Shown here piece after piece: positions 1 through 12,235 of a DNA stretch of 64,000 nt (positions within the stretch are counted from its first letter, which is position 1; each line of letters starts with the position of its first letter). The stretch is from Branchiostoma belcheri (Eukaryota; Chordata; Leptocardii; Amphioxiformes; Branchiostomatidae). Below the pieces are notes generated by a model that worked only from the letters and a program-made list of their open reading frames with translations, was not told where the DNA came from and did no database searches. Where the stretch lies: the NCBI RefSeq assembly GCF_001625305.1, contig NW_017804398.1:567502-631501 (forward strand). The letters run 5' to 3'. The translations under genes were made by a program, and so were the position numbers.

Positions 1-339
1 CAACCTGTGGTACAAAACAAGCAACCGTTTTCTGTCAGCGACATCGCATTTTTGCCTCACAGATATGTGTATGCTATATGGGATAGGGTTGAATCAACTT
101 ACCCGGTACTATATTGAAAGAATATTGACCAGAAAATCCTGTTTTGCCGCCATGAAATTTGCATTGGATGCCTTTTTAACTAAGCTACCTCGCTCAAAGA
201 GAACCACAAATACAGTACCATGTGTGAAGAGAAAGGATCTGCAATTCCTTTAATTTGTGGAGATGATAAAGTAAAACCGTAACATTTAAAGGCAATTCAG
301 AATGCGGGCTCAGTCAGGTACCGATTTGACCGCGGGGTC

Positions 340-390
340 ACTACGGGTCAATGAACCCTAGTGGGCGGGGTCGACAAGATGGCTGCCGTA
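340..390 (+). promoter_or_regulatory. Sideroflexin promoter/start region with GC box and YY1-type site
   Basis: A GC box (GGGCGGGG, 363-370) lies just upstream of the sideroflexin start codon. A YY1-like motif, CAAGATGGCTGCC (375-387), overlaps that codon. No TATA box is visible in the preceding 200 bases. YY1 motifs over the initiator ATG are common in TATA-less housekeeping promoters, many of them mitochondrial. The assignment is by motif and position only. Confidence 0.4.
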
Positions 391-3300
391 GCGAAGGTAG
401 ACGCGGACGGGTATCCAACCTTCCAGCTGGGAAAACCCAGGTTTGATCAGGTCTGCATCGGATATTGATTGTAAACAGTATATATGTATAACATGTTCAT
501 AGTATAACGGTTATGTTCATAGGAACGCAATTTTGTCTGCAACGCATTGCAGCCTTGTGTATCACTCAACAGGCGTCTGATGACTGGCGTATTTATCCAT
601 TATTCATTGTGACATTACTCCTCATACATACATGTTAGCCGGCAGTACGTTACATCTGTGGGGTTAACTTCGGTGATCCGTGTAATCAAATGCTGTAATA
701 GTGCCAATCAGAGCTTTAGATAAAATTACAAATGAATCGCTGCCTTTTTACAATGTAATATATTACGTTAAATATACCATATGCTACGAACGTTGTACCA
801 TTGTGTTTAGACAACTCTGATGTTAATCTGTGGTCAGCTGTCTGTGGTGATTAGTTGTAATTCTGTGTTTCAGTCGACATTTTGGGGGAGGTACAGACAT
901 TTTCTGGATGTCATCGACCCACGAACGTTGTTCACAACAAAGGTACTGCCGCGTTGCAAATAAGAAAATGTGCTTAGTCACTCTCAAGTTTCATATTAAG
1001 CTTGCACTATAACGTTATGCATAACGTTGTCTAACTTATTCATTTGGTGATATGACATTGTTTTGGATAAGTCTTAGTATTTAAATCACTTATGGGACCA
1101 GTGGTCCATCCCAGCCATCTATGTCCGCATCATGACTGCATCGTGTGTGTAATATAATAAAAATGAGCAGTTAGGAAAATGTAATGATTCAGCCTAGCAC
1201 CATCTGCTTGGAGATTATGAATGAATGAAGATTTATATTTATGTCTTGCGACAAAGCCACCCAGGCCATACAGGCTTATTAAACGACACATTTAACATTA
1301 CAGAAGTATAGATATCTCATGAGTAATACCGCATTAACAAATTAGCCATAATAATATTAAAAATTTAAATGATTGAGTAAAACTTATGTTCCCAGGCAGG
1401 CCTGTCGGAGGCCAGCCAGCTGTTGGAGGATTACAGGAATGGAAATCTACCTGAGGGGGTCAGTAACAAACAGGTGGGACATCACAACATTAGAATTTAG
1501 TTTTCATTCTTTTATTGCTGCTGTTACTGTAGAGTTTACATATAAACATGATAGATAAATGTTTCGTATTCATTGGTTTTTTTATCTACTTTTCAAACAG
1601 TTGTGGGAGGCTCAAAAGATCAAAACAGTAAGTTACCATTTTTACCACTCATTGGTATTGATGTTTAATAGGTCTGTCTGCGTGTTTGTGTTTCTTATGT
1701 CAACTTGATCATATCTATTATTTCTCAATTTTGAATTAAACTTTGATATCTTTTAGGCTATTCTTCATCCAGACACAGGGGAGAAAATTTTCATGCCATT
1801 CAGAATGTCAGGTTGGTTATGTTCTTTTATAGTATATAGTATAGTCTGCAAACATGAGGTCTAAGTCTTTTAATAATTGTGTTTAAGGTCTGCAGTGAAA
1901 CAATGCCTATAGATATACATTCATGTATATGTATAACATACTACACAAGGAACTAATGGATTTGTCCAGCAGGCAATATGTTGCTCATTCTTCAGTTAGA
2001 TAACAGAGTTGAATGTCTGACTTGCTGATCTGATTGGAAATCTTTGTACATACATCTGCAGGATTTGTGCCTTTTGGAACTCCAATTGTGAGTATATTAC
2101 GCGTTACATTTTCATCTTAGATTTGCTGTTTATATTGTAACATGGTCAGCACTAACTCAGAGCAACCCAAGGCCTTGCCAGCCTTCGAATATACTATTAT
2201 GGCATTACAGTTAATTTGAGCTACCATACAATTTACATGTACTCCCTCTGGTGACATGTTCAGCATGCTAAATATCTCAAGTAGCTGTCCCACATTAAGA
2301 TTTAGAACATGATTGTGTAAATGTTTAGAAAAATGACATGTAAATCAACAGATTCTTAAGCTTGTTGTCTCCAAGAAAGTAGTGTATTTCACATTTGTGA
2401 TGCAGTATTGTACATTTTCATCCATAGGTTGTAGGCATGCTGCTCCCCAACCAGACTATGGCTACCACCATATTTTGGCAGGTAGGTGTGTTCCTGTGGT
2501 CTGTTAGCTAACTTAACTGCAAAATGCTGAGGGATTTTGTATACTATCTGAAACTCTTGATATAGATATTACTATAATAATCAGTGTCATAGATAACTTT
2601 TAACTTTTTGTTTCATTAAAATTTGTAGTGGATAAACCAGACCCACAATGCCTGTGTCAACTATGCCAACAGAAATGCAACAAAGGTAAGTAATGTTACA
2701 TCTACAATATACGGGTATCATCACGCATATGCACTAAGTACTGTAACAGATAGACAACTGTTTTCCACGGTTTATCTCCCAGTTTTACTTGATTGTTAGC
2801 AGTTGTTAACACTTGACAGAAGTTCTTTTCAGATAAACATGACTATCATTAAGGTCCCTTTTTATTCCCCAGCCTACTCCTGTGTCCAGGTTTGTCCAGG
2901 GTTACCTAGGAGCTGTCACTTCAGCTGTAGGAATCGCTGTAAGTCTTGAAGTACCTGTACATAAAAAACTACATTACACTATCTGATTTTCATAGCCACC
3001 TTAGTGATGACAACTGCTGTACGATTGCAAACTCTGGGGGTATTTTTGGTTTAGCTTTGGATGTGTCATACTATATACAAAATTCAGCTATCTTCCTGGC
3101 AAAAGGCTACTTGAAAATTGCATAACATCAAAATTGCATGTCAAGCTAAGTTGAATGTGACCACATCAAATGGTTCAGTGAAAAAAGCCCACAGTAGGGC
3201 CAGGGTTAACTGTGCTATTTCTGTAATCAGGTTGGTTTGAATGTCCTGGTGAAGAAGGCGCGTGGCTTCAGCCCCACCACAAGGATGGTGGTGCAGAGGT

Positions 3301-6300
3301 TTATACCATTCCCTGCTGTAGGTGGGTTGTCTACAGTTCATAACAATTTTACGTAGTACACACATACAGTGTTGGGTCTCTTACCAACTCTTATAATACT
3401 TAAAAACAAATGCCTATTCCAAAGAACTGCAACCATGTCAAGTGGCATGCAAACTTCGGGTTCATTTACACATATAACGTTACCATAACTGTGTGATCTC
3501 AAAGCAAAAGTTGAACACTAAAGTTACATTTTATATCATCAACCTCACAAAAACATGCCTGACCTTAATGCTGAACATTATCCACCTCAAAAACATGCCT
3601 GGCTTTGGTACTGAACATTATCCACCTCAAAAACATACCTGGCCTTGGTACTGAATACTATTCACCTAAAAGAATCATGCCTGTCCTTATTACTGAACAG
3701 TATCCCCATCACAAATACATGAGTGTCCTTAGTACTGAATATTATCCACCTAGAGATCATGTCTGTCCTTAGTACTGAACTCTATCCACATCACACCTCA
3801 TAATATGCCTGTCCTTGCTACTGAACACTATCTACCCAACAAAATCCTGCCTTCCTTAGTACTGAACACTATCCACATCACAAAAACATGCATGTTCTTA
3901 GTACTGAACACTATCTACCTCATAAAAGCATGCCTGTCCTTGATATGTACAGTACCCATGGTGTATATTATGTGAGGACCATATGCATGCACTCCCTGTC
4001 TTCTCCAGCCACAGCAAATGTGTTCAACCTGGTACTAATGAGGAACAATGAGATGAGGGAGGGCATTGATGTCACTGACAAGGAAGGACACCTAGTGGGC
4101 ACATCCAAAACTGCAGCCAAACACGTATGTCGGCTAGTATTACTAGTGACTTACATGTTGCATGTCAATTGTAGTTTATTCTGAATGACTGTGTCATTGT
4201 TGGACAAACCATAGCTCTATACGTCTGAAAAAGAATAAAAAGATGAATTATGCCATGTTCTAGATTCTAGCTAGACTTGAATAGTTTTTGCTGCATATTG
4301 TAGACTTTTCCTTTTGTTGTTGTTGTTTGACTCTATTCATTCATTCTATGATTGTTTTGTGTAATGTCTAAGTTTATAACAGCACACAATAGTGAGATGT
4401 GTAAGTGTGTAGTAGTAAATGCCATGTTGTATTATGATGATGTATACCTTCTGCTAGAGCTAAGCACCAGCCTTTGATCTAGATTGATGCCTTGCACTGA
4501 AGCACTATTACTAGTTGCTTTAGACCTTCAAACTCTGACTTCTGCCATCTGTGGCCATCTTGCATGTAGGCATTGTTTGAGACTGCTGTGAGTCGTGTGG
4601 TCATCACTGCTTTGGTTACTGGCATTCCTCCTGCCATTATGCTGCCTTTGCAGAGGTATGTTACTAATGAACTCACTAACATGGGGCACAGCATCGGTTG
4701 ATCCAGGGGCTGCCTTTTGAATCAGTCAAATTTTGTTTTACATGTTTTTGTAGGATTTTCAGTGAGACTACAACAAAACCAACTATCAGCAAGGTTCTAA
4801 AAGTTTTCAACAAACTTGGTCACAAGACAAAGAAGATTTGTACATCACATCCATAGGTGTACCAAAATTGACCTCAATCCTATATCTACTCATACAATCA
4901 ATGTGGCAGGAGCCTTGGTCAACTGAAAAGGAAGAACTGCAGTGGGACAATACCATCAAGTTTTTTTTCCAAATTCAATTTTGAGAATAATAAAATATTC
5001 ATACCAAAAACTTTAGTGCCCCTGGATCAGCATCTGCTTGAATAGCCTCCAGTCTTGCATGCTCTTCTATAAATCCTGCTATGATTGCTACAGACTCTAG
5101 ATTTACAACTAGCCTGACTACATCACACTCCTAGCAGCCCTCCCACTGGTCAGGAAGGAGTCCAATCAGCCCCTGACAGATTGCATAAGACAAAGTAACT
5201 CTACCACCTAGCTGGAACCCCTCCACTCCGCTCATACTGAAAGGGTTTAGACCACCTCCAGGTTCTAACCTATCCCGACTGTGACCCTGCCAGGCCCTGT
5301 TTGAGACAGCCGTGACCCGAGCATTCCTCCCAGTCCCCATACTCCTCCTGCCTCCACTGGTCATGTCAGCGGTGGAGAGGTGGGTTAGGACATGTCACAA
5401 CTACCAACATGTTCCACGTTTGTTTGTACTGTTTGGGAATTACACTAAGCAAGGACGTCATATCACAAAGTCTTGTTGTTTTGTCCCGTTTGACATCACT
5501 TTTTTTACTGTATGTCTGAAATATTCTGAAATATTCACTATATGAAAGTCTATCAGTGTTAACACAATGATCTCTGTCGAAATGTTGAAATGCTAGAAAC
5601 TCCACCAATAATTCTTAATTTAAAAGCACATTTTTATTCCATAGTCTTAGATTAGACTCATAGTATGTTTGTTGTTGTATAGCAGTGAACACAATACTGT
5701 ACATACATTGTGCCTTGCACAATTGTTAAGCGATAAATTTCTCTGTAAACTGTAGGACAGCGTGGCTTCTGGCTCGACCCAGGATGGTGATGCCCATGCA
5801 CGCTGTCGTCTGTACAGCAGCCTTTGGGTTTGCCCTGCCCATTGCTATTGCACTGTTCCCACAGTACTCAGAGGTAAGGCCTCCACTAAAGAACTTTCAC
5901 TGGCCTTCAGCCATATTGGATTGTAAGGGTCAATGAATACATGTATTTGTCAGCAGTGTCATGGCAGAACTTGACCTTCCTAACGTGTGGGTTTTTTTTC
6001 AAAGCACACAGAGACGTTAACCAGGTTATTTGTCAAGTAACAATATACACTGTACGATAACAGTAAAGGAGTGGGCTAAAAGATCAGTCCAGACTTTTTT
6101 TTTGCAGTACTGTGTTCTTACTCTTAACAGTTATCCAAATAGCTCATATTGCAATTGTTTAATCTAGATGCTTTATAATGTATATTGTATATCTAGCTGG
6201 AGTTTTGATATGTCTTTTTCTGTGTTTACAGATTTCTACCTCCAAACTTGAACCTGAGATTCAGGCTGCCACCCAGGAGTTAACTGTCATCTACAACAAG

Positions 6301-6309
6301 GGGCTGTAG
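379..6309 (+). CDS. SFXN5: Sideroflexin-5, mitochondrial inner-membrane carrier (14 exon positions, one with two alternative exons)
   Basis: Sideroflexins are multi-pass mitochondrial inner-membrane proteins. SFXN1 transports serine; SFXN5 has been described as a citrate/tricarboxylate-type carrier. Exons: 379-450, 874-942, 1396-1473, 1601-1627, 1757-1811, 2062-2087, 2428-2481, 2629-2685, 2873-2938, 3231-3321, 4009-4124, then 4570-4655 or 5294-5379, then 5756-5873 and 6232-6309. The product is 330 residues, close to the roughly 340 of vertebrate SFXN5. Family landmarks seen are FQLGKPRF (16-23), [63 protein letters not shown] and the C-terminal YNKGL. The ending [17 protein letters not shown] matches SFXN5 better than SFXN1-4. 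There is no cleavable presequence, as usual in the family. Phases close at every junction. The start codon is the first ATG and sits directly before the conserved FQLGKPRF region. The 26- and 27-nt exons are unusually small. Confidence 0.93.
3541..3943 (+). repeat. Degenerate minisatellite in sideroflexin intron 10
   Basis: About ten imperfect tandem copies of a 40-44 bp unit, each containing a form of 'catgcctgtccttagtactg' followed by aacactatccac. It lies between the exons ending at 3321 and starting at 4009. A chance open frame begins in it (3888) and runs into the following exon; that is not the real start of translation. Confidence 0.85.
4570..4655 (+). other. SFXN5: Alternative sideroflexin exon 12a (transmembrane segment, variant A)
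   Basis: An 86-nt exon flanked by AG and GT (gtatgt donor). It starts in phase 0 and ends in phase 2, exactly like exon 12b. It encodes [11 protein letters not shown], then a hydrophobic stretch with GIPPAIM, ending LQR (residues 238-266). The IPPxIM core resembles the matching helix of SFXN1/2/3 more than SFXN5. Using both exons (172 nt) or neither breaks the frame into 5756-5873, so the two should be mutually exclusive. It could instead be a decaying duplicate, but it has no stop codon and keeps both splice sites. Confidence 0.8.
5294..5379 (+). other. SFXN5: Alternative sideroflexin exon 12b (transmembrane segment, variant B, SFXN5-like)
   Basis: An 86-nt exon, the tandem duplicate of 4570-4655. 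It encodes [17 protein letters not shown] followed by [11 protein letters not shown]. The PxPILxLPPxVMS pattern is typical of vertebrate SFXN5 at this position, so this is probably the ancestral exon. The donor is gtgggt, weaker than that of exon 12a. The 638-nt gap between the two exons is too long for simple steric exclusion. Exclusivity would rest on reading frame and decay of wrong products, or on RNA pairing. Confidence 0.85.
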
Positions 6310-7198
6310 TGCCAGCTTCCCTGTGTTTGGACCCAGACTGCACATGTAAGGTAAGACAGAACTGTTGACTGAATCATTTGAGACTTTTGATACAGCCTCT
6401 GCCACTACTTTCCTTGCAAATGACAGGTTGACTCTTCCCAGAGAAGCATAAGTACTCAGGACTTGGATAGATGTGGCAAATTGTCCTCTGTGATACATTA
6501 TTGTCCTCTGTGATGAATTCTTGACATTTTTTATTGATAAGTACTCCATAGACATTATATGTTTTCACTACTAGTATCTTCCAACATGCATAAAATGTAA
6601 GATTTTTTTCTGCTTCATCACCTAACCATTTTTTACATATGATTATAGATGACTTTGATTCATCATTCCAGTCAGTATAAGTCTACCACATCACTAAACT
6701 GCAAAGTAAGCAAGGCTGAGACATCATTCATTGGAATTTTCCTATGGAAAGGGACAATGACAGGACGTATAAGGTGCAATATCTACTAGTCTTGAAAGAC
6801 AAACTCAAGTTTCTGCTGTTATGGCAAAATCATTTGAAAATCAGGTGTGCCATATAAGTTACAATGTACCATGTGTGCCTTTGGAAGTTGCATCTATTGT
6901 CCTGTACCAGATTTCAATCATAGGCTCTGTACACGTAGCTTGTTTGTTTTTACATGTATGTGGAAACCATATGCCATCCAACAATTTGCAAAATACCACA
7001 GCAGGATCATAATATGTATATATTTGTCATGTACATGTATTTGTTATTGATACATTATATGGATGTATACTCTGTTATTTTAGATGCATTTTAGTGGAAG
7101 TATTTATATATCTGTCCTACAAATATCTCAATCATAGCTTGCTGGAGGACAAAATAGTGGAAGAGTCAAAGATTTTGTACCTGTACACATTAAATAAA
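6310..7198 (+). other. Probable sideroflexin 3' untranslated region
   Basis: No coding potential follows the stop at 6307-6309. The first good AATAAA is at 7193-7198, with another near 7286, giving a 3' UTR of about 0.9 kb. The sequence is AT-rich. Short open frames in it have no recognisable product. Confidence 0.5.
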
Positions 7199-7834
7199 CA
7201 CAATGTTACAAAATGTTTTAAAATACACAAATCCTTGGATAGCAAATCATGCCTGCCAAACTAAAATTCAAAGTAAAAAAAAAGAAATAAAGCAAAAGAA
7301 ATAGTTAGATTTGAAGAAAGGTATGATAGAGAAGGTGAGAAGGTGAATGTGTTGTAATGGATATTTTATATGATTTGTTTACAATGATGGCATTTTATAG
7401 TGTTTTGTTGTAGTTGATAATCAGGGACTAATAGCATAATGTAATATATGATGTAAATGTTGCAAAACCAACACTATACAAAATAAGGATTTCCATTGTA
7501 CATGTGAGTTATCAAAGCCTGGCTGAAGGGTGATTTTATGAACATCCCTTCTAGACAACAGGGTCCAGTGCAAGAGAAGTGGGATGGAAGCTTGTTTTTC
7601 TCCAAGGTCATTTTACAGCATTCCCACTTACTGATAGTTTGATGGCAATTGTTATATATTTATTAGAAAAAGAAAATGGTGCTCTTTCTTCTCAAGTTAT
7701 TATTGCATGCATATGTGTTGTGGCCTCAGGATGTATCATGTTCGTTTATAGTATGGCGGGTGACTATACAGTATGGCATGATCATTAAATCCAGTATCCA
7801 GAATTAAGTCCTCAGAATCTCGAGTTGTACTGTC

Positions 7835-7920
7835 CGCACGCGCGCACACACACACGCACACACACACACACGCGCGCACGCGCGCACACACACACACTCA
7901 TGCACACACACACGCACACA
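7835..7920. repeat. (CA/CG)n microsatellite
   Basis: Alternating purine-pyrimidine without a break from 7835 to 7897 (63 bp), mixing CA and CG steps, then an interrupted CA tract to about 7920. Such tracts can form Z-DNA. A Val/Cys-rich minus-strand frame across it is an artefact of the repeat. Confidence 0.95.
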
Positions 7921-8109
7921 TTCACACAAACACACTGCATGAGCCCCACACGGTCCATTTTTCGAAGCTGACTTTCGTTTCCCCAACAATAGCGATGAGT
8001 GCCTACCAGACATCATGAACATCCATCCATGGCATCATGAGTTATGCACATTAATCCACGGTCACCCCGCCATAGCCAAACCGAATACATAACACCCCGG
8101 CGAAGGTAA

Positions 8110-8334
8110 TCACCCGGTGGAGTTTACTCAGTCCCGAGCCCATGGCGACTCAGCCTTGTTGACGACAACTTCTTTTTGTGCAAACAAAATGTCCAATGAA
8201 GAGAGAGATATCGTATCTGTTCGATCTCCCAGGGTTGGCTGACGTAAAGCTTCAAAACTGGATTCCGTCGCAACGACGGATTTTTGAATTCTATAGTGTT
8301 CCCTGCGCACCAAAGTTTTGTCACTGTAGAAAAG
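8110..8334 (+). other. Possible untranslated first exon
   Basis: A moderately GC-rich block ends in AAAAG|GTAAGT, a near-ideal donor at 8335, and lies in otherwise AT-rich spacer. It contains a seven-codon-scale open frame starting ATGGCGACTCAG that stops at once, so it would be 5' UTR. A matching acceptor (ttattttccatcag) ends at 12215, 21 bases before the lectin start codon. The link is inference; the block could also belong to a non-coding transcript. Confidence 0.25.
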
Positions 8335-9931
8335 GTAAGTACAGTTCAATTGCCTGATTTCTTTCCAAGTAGCGGTAGTGTCATTTATCGTGCAAGTGTG
8401 TGATATGCTGTATTTTTGGTAAAAGTAAAAAAAAAACTGTCACGTAAGACGCTGACTTTGAAGTTTCAATGATGTAAAGGCGCAAATGGAAAGATTTGTT
8501 TTAAAATTTGATATAATTGATTGTTGTGAATGTTGTTCAGAATTGGTCGTCTTAGCGAAATCTCGTTGAAAATTCGCACTGGGTTCCGTGATTTGCTCTC
8601 GTGAACAAGAACTCCATCCCATTCTTAGCTCAAGCCAGATAATTGAACACATTCTTTGTGTTTCTGGTCAACTGTTCTCGATTGGGACTAATCTGGGAAA
8701 ATGAAGTGTTACTATTAAGTGTTTGGCTGTGCGGCCTCTACCATGTCGACTGTCTACGAAACCAGCCGTAAAGTCGGCTAAAGTCCTGACGATATCGACT
8801 GAAAGGTAACGAGCCCGGCCCTCCTTTGACAATATGTGTGCCTAAAATGATGGCGGATTCTCCTGAAATGGAACACAGTACGAGGACAGTCGTGACGAAA
8901 AAATATAGAGAACTTTTAAGACAACGCTATAGATTTTGTTCGTGTTAAGTAATCTGTCTATTTGCGGTCATCAGATCTAGACTCTTTAAATGTCTATTAT
9001 GGGATATCATATGTGTAGCTATATGTTGTCCGCAATATTTCCCATCAGCTAATGTTTCCCTAAAATCCTCTGTATTCGTTTTGATTTTGAAATTATCGCC
9101 TAAGTTGTTTCTGTTATTGGAACAAATTTCGCCACTTTAGCCTTTCGAAAAGGCAAAAACTAGCTTTATCTTTAACATTACTTGATTCCTCAATGCTATT
9201 CTGCATTTGTACTTTAAGTTCTCCGTCCAGTGAAGTTTCTGTCCATTTTTACTGAACTTTCTATGACTTCATGAATCATTGAATAAATTTGAATGAATGA
9301 ATGATTGGTTTTTATTAGCACTAGAATTACTGGTTTTCTAGTTGTTTTAACAAAGTATTTGAGTAAGTCAAAATTACCAAAAGTTGGAAATACCTCCTTG
9401 GTACCACCTGCCTATCTGCGACTGCAAGCCATTAATTTGATTGATAGGTTGAGTATTGTGTTTCTCAGCAGGAGGAGGCCTATAAGTAACCATTGTATTT
9501 GCACTGCGCTCTACCATTGCCGGTTTACCACAATTCAACAGATAACAAGCCATGATCCTACATAACAACAGTAGTATGTAAACAAGCTACCTTGCGCAGG
9601 GCCATTTCGCAGCGATCATTTGGGACTTTCACACACATTTATTACAAATTTATATAATTAGCAAGATAAAAAGTCGAAGTTGCATGGGGATTTTGTTTGG
9701 ACGACACGTTGCCTGTCCAAAATTGCACCAATAGAAGATATTATATGATTATGTACTAGTAATAGTTGCCCTTAGTAAACTAGAATTGAACTCTATATCT
9801 GTTTGTGCGTATTTATTCCGTTGTACTGTTACAATTGTCACGAGCAAGCCGTAAGGGGTATCCCACTAATCCACACTAATCCTAAGTATACAGTAACCTG
9901 TCATTGATTTATCCTTATGACTTATAATTAA

Positions 9932-10130
9932 GCCCTGGTCACATACATCGTACAATGCAGCTACGATGGAGGGCTTTATTTTCCACGACGATCTTACCGT
10001 ACGTCGTAGACTTTAAGAAGATTTAACGGGGTGAATTGCACCTGTCTCGTCTCATATTGACGACCTATGGCAAGATCGTCGTGAAAAAACATGCATCGAA
10101 GGTGCATCGTACGGTCTATGTGATCGGGAT
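9932..10130. mobile_element. Inverted-repeat (MITE-like) element, GTCACATACATCGTAC family, copy 1
   Basis: The left end ccctggtcacatacatcg (from 9933) and the right end (10107-10129) are imperfect inverted repeats; inverted, the right end reads ccgatcacatagaccgtac. About 200 bp, no coding capacity. Four relatives lie at 50063, 52139, 52929 and 54076. Confidence 0.6.
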
Positions 10131-12176
10131 ACCCCAACACCGTACTATAGGTACAACCATCCTCAGCCTGAGTCAGACGTATGCCACGCGACAATGCGGC
10201 GTAAACTTGGTATTCATCGATTTTTGGTTCCAGTAAAATGGGGAATTATATGAGTTAATCTGAGCACGGCTACTATTAATCACCTCAGGGTAATAGATGA
10301 TGGCCGAAATGAACGTCAGACGGGGGAAGTTGTTAGGTAATTTACAGCAGACAGTGGAATCCGCCAATAACAACTTGTAAATGGCTCTCCGGTTGTAATG
10401 ACATTTGTTGTATCCGGGGAGATGCGGGGGACGCTGAGGAACTATGCTTCCGTGCGCGCCGTGTTATCGGTAGTTTGGGCGGGGTTGCCTAGCTTGTTGA
10501 CGGTAACAGCAGGGAGAAGTACTAGTGTTCTTGACAACCACCTGCACGTTTAGACATGCGCAACTGTAGCAGCAATGCTGGAGTACGAGTGATAGACTAA
10601 GCGCGTTCACAGAGCACCAAATGATTTACATTAGCACAGGGTCCTTACTTTAGTCTCAGTAATCACCATATTCTTGTTATCTATGTATGCGTTTTAGTTT
10701 ATATTCTGATTGGCTTCACCAGAAGGGGAATGTTTTAGGTTTGGCCATGGTGGAGTGGATCTGTTTGTGGGGTGGATCTGTTTGTATGTCAACAGCACAA
10801 CTCTAGAAGATGTGAATGAATATGATATTTTTGGTAGGTGAGTATATCCCACTGTCCGTAAATCAGGTTCCAGGGGACATACTGCTCTTTTGCCGGAAGT
10901 ACGATTTTGAGGATCTGCTTCGAGATCAGTGCTGGTGACATTATGTAACAAAAATGACTTCTGTCGACAAAGATGATCTTTCAAAGACAAATCTTTTGGA
11001 GATTACAGTTTGGCCCCGCTGATAATTTGTCATCTCTCTTCAAAAACAAAACTTCAGTTACAATTATGAGATGTTGTTACTTACTGAGGTGGAGTTTCTT
11101 GTCAGGTGCGGATCACAGTGCGACTTCTTCTCACTCTTCCAAATTCTTCTGGAGTGTTTGAAGACGAGAATGGGAGCCGGAAGGGTCTAATGTTGTGGTC
11201 AACTAAATTGTCTACTCGTTTGATGCAATCTGTGTTAATTGTGGGCATGCCATTAATTCTCATCCTGGCCTTTCCACGTGAAGAGATTTTGAACACCTTC
11301 CACTTTCAACAATGGGGGAAGGCAAACAGCTATAGGAAGGAAATGAGAGCCATTGTCCAGAGGGAGATGAGAACAACTTGTGAGGCGCTCGGAGGAGGAA
11401 GAAGGACGTAGATCGGTGGCGGTTATGCCGTTTTTATCAGCGACGATGGGATCGGCTTGATATGAAAGACACAATGATCAGAAGTTAAAATCTTCCAACA
11501 CTTTGAATTACTGCCGTAGGGGTGGTGTATACGTAGATGACCTATTTATCCTATTTTCCTCTAATATATCATGTTTAATTATATGTCCCTAACCACGTGC
11601 GCAACCTGCTAGTAATCACAGGAAATGGGGCTTAAAAATATGAAATAAGAAGAGATCATACAGCAATTACAGGAATTCATTACTTGGCATTCATCATGTT
11701 GTCAATATGTCAGCATCTTTTGTCCGAACAGAAAAATGGAAAAGCGTTATTGTCACTTTTGTAGTAAACATGCAATCATGTGGACAATCTAGAATTATCT
11801 TAAAACTGAACTTTTGATTGACAGTAGTTATGAAGGGTCGTTGACCTCTTGTCATAGCCTCGGATGAACTTTTCACCCCGGACCATTTTGCCACAGTTGA
11901 GGGGAGCTAGCCGGTTCGACCGGTTAAATTTGTCCTCCTCTGTTCTTTGTCCTCTCTGATCAGAACTTCATCTGAACATTCGACCAATCACACAAAACTA
12001 TAGACACGTATACATACATGTACGGATGACTCGCCTTACTTTTCTTAACTACCCTGTAGACCATGCGTTTATGTCCCCACTGACTTTCACAGAGGTGCGT
12101 GAAGGATGATGCCCAGACTGGTAGTAAACAGAAGATCGTTCTCCTAAATCCTCTAAACCCTGAAGCTGATAAGGGT

Positions 12177-12185
12177 TATATATAT
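12177..12185 (+). promoter_or_regulatory. Possible TATA box of the lectin receptor gene
   Basis: TATATATAT sits 51 bases upstream of the start codon at 12236, allowing a short leader. A splice-acceptor-like sequence ending at 12215 is an alternative explanation for the same region (an upstream untranslated exon). The two could both be used. Confidence 0.3.
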
Positions 12186-12235
12186 GACTGGTCTGGTGTT
12201 CTTATTTTCCATCAGGCTATGTCAAGGGGCGTGTC

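Larger units (their letters stand above)
7199..12235. other. Intergenic region between sideroflexin and the lectin receptor
   Basis: No complete gene is supported. It contains the microsatellite at 7835, a possible untranslated exon ending at 8334, an inverted-repeat element at 9932-10130 and a possible TATA box at 12177. A 101-residue open frame at 11106-11411 resembles nothing recognised and lies in ordinary non-coding sequence. Confidence 0.6.

Noticed and set aside
3888-4184. 98-codon plus frame starting in intron 10 of sideroflexin
   Set aside because: It begins in the minisatellite and only reads into and past exon 4009-4124; the splice sites explain the coding part.
7804-8022. 72-codon Cys/Val-rich minus frame
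   Set aside because: Translation of the CA/CG microsatellite.
11106-11411. 101-codon plus frame with a hydrophobic stretch
   Set aside because: No homologue recognised and overlapping open frames on both strands; insufficient to call a gene or a transposon remnant.
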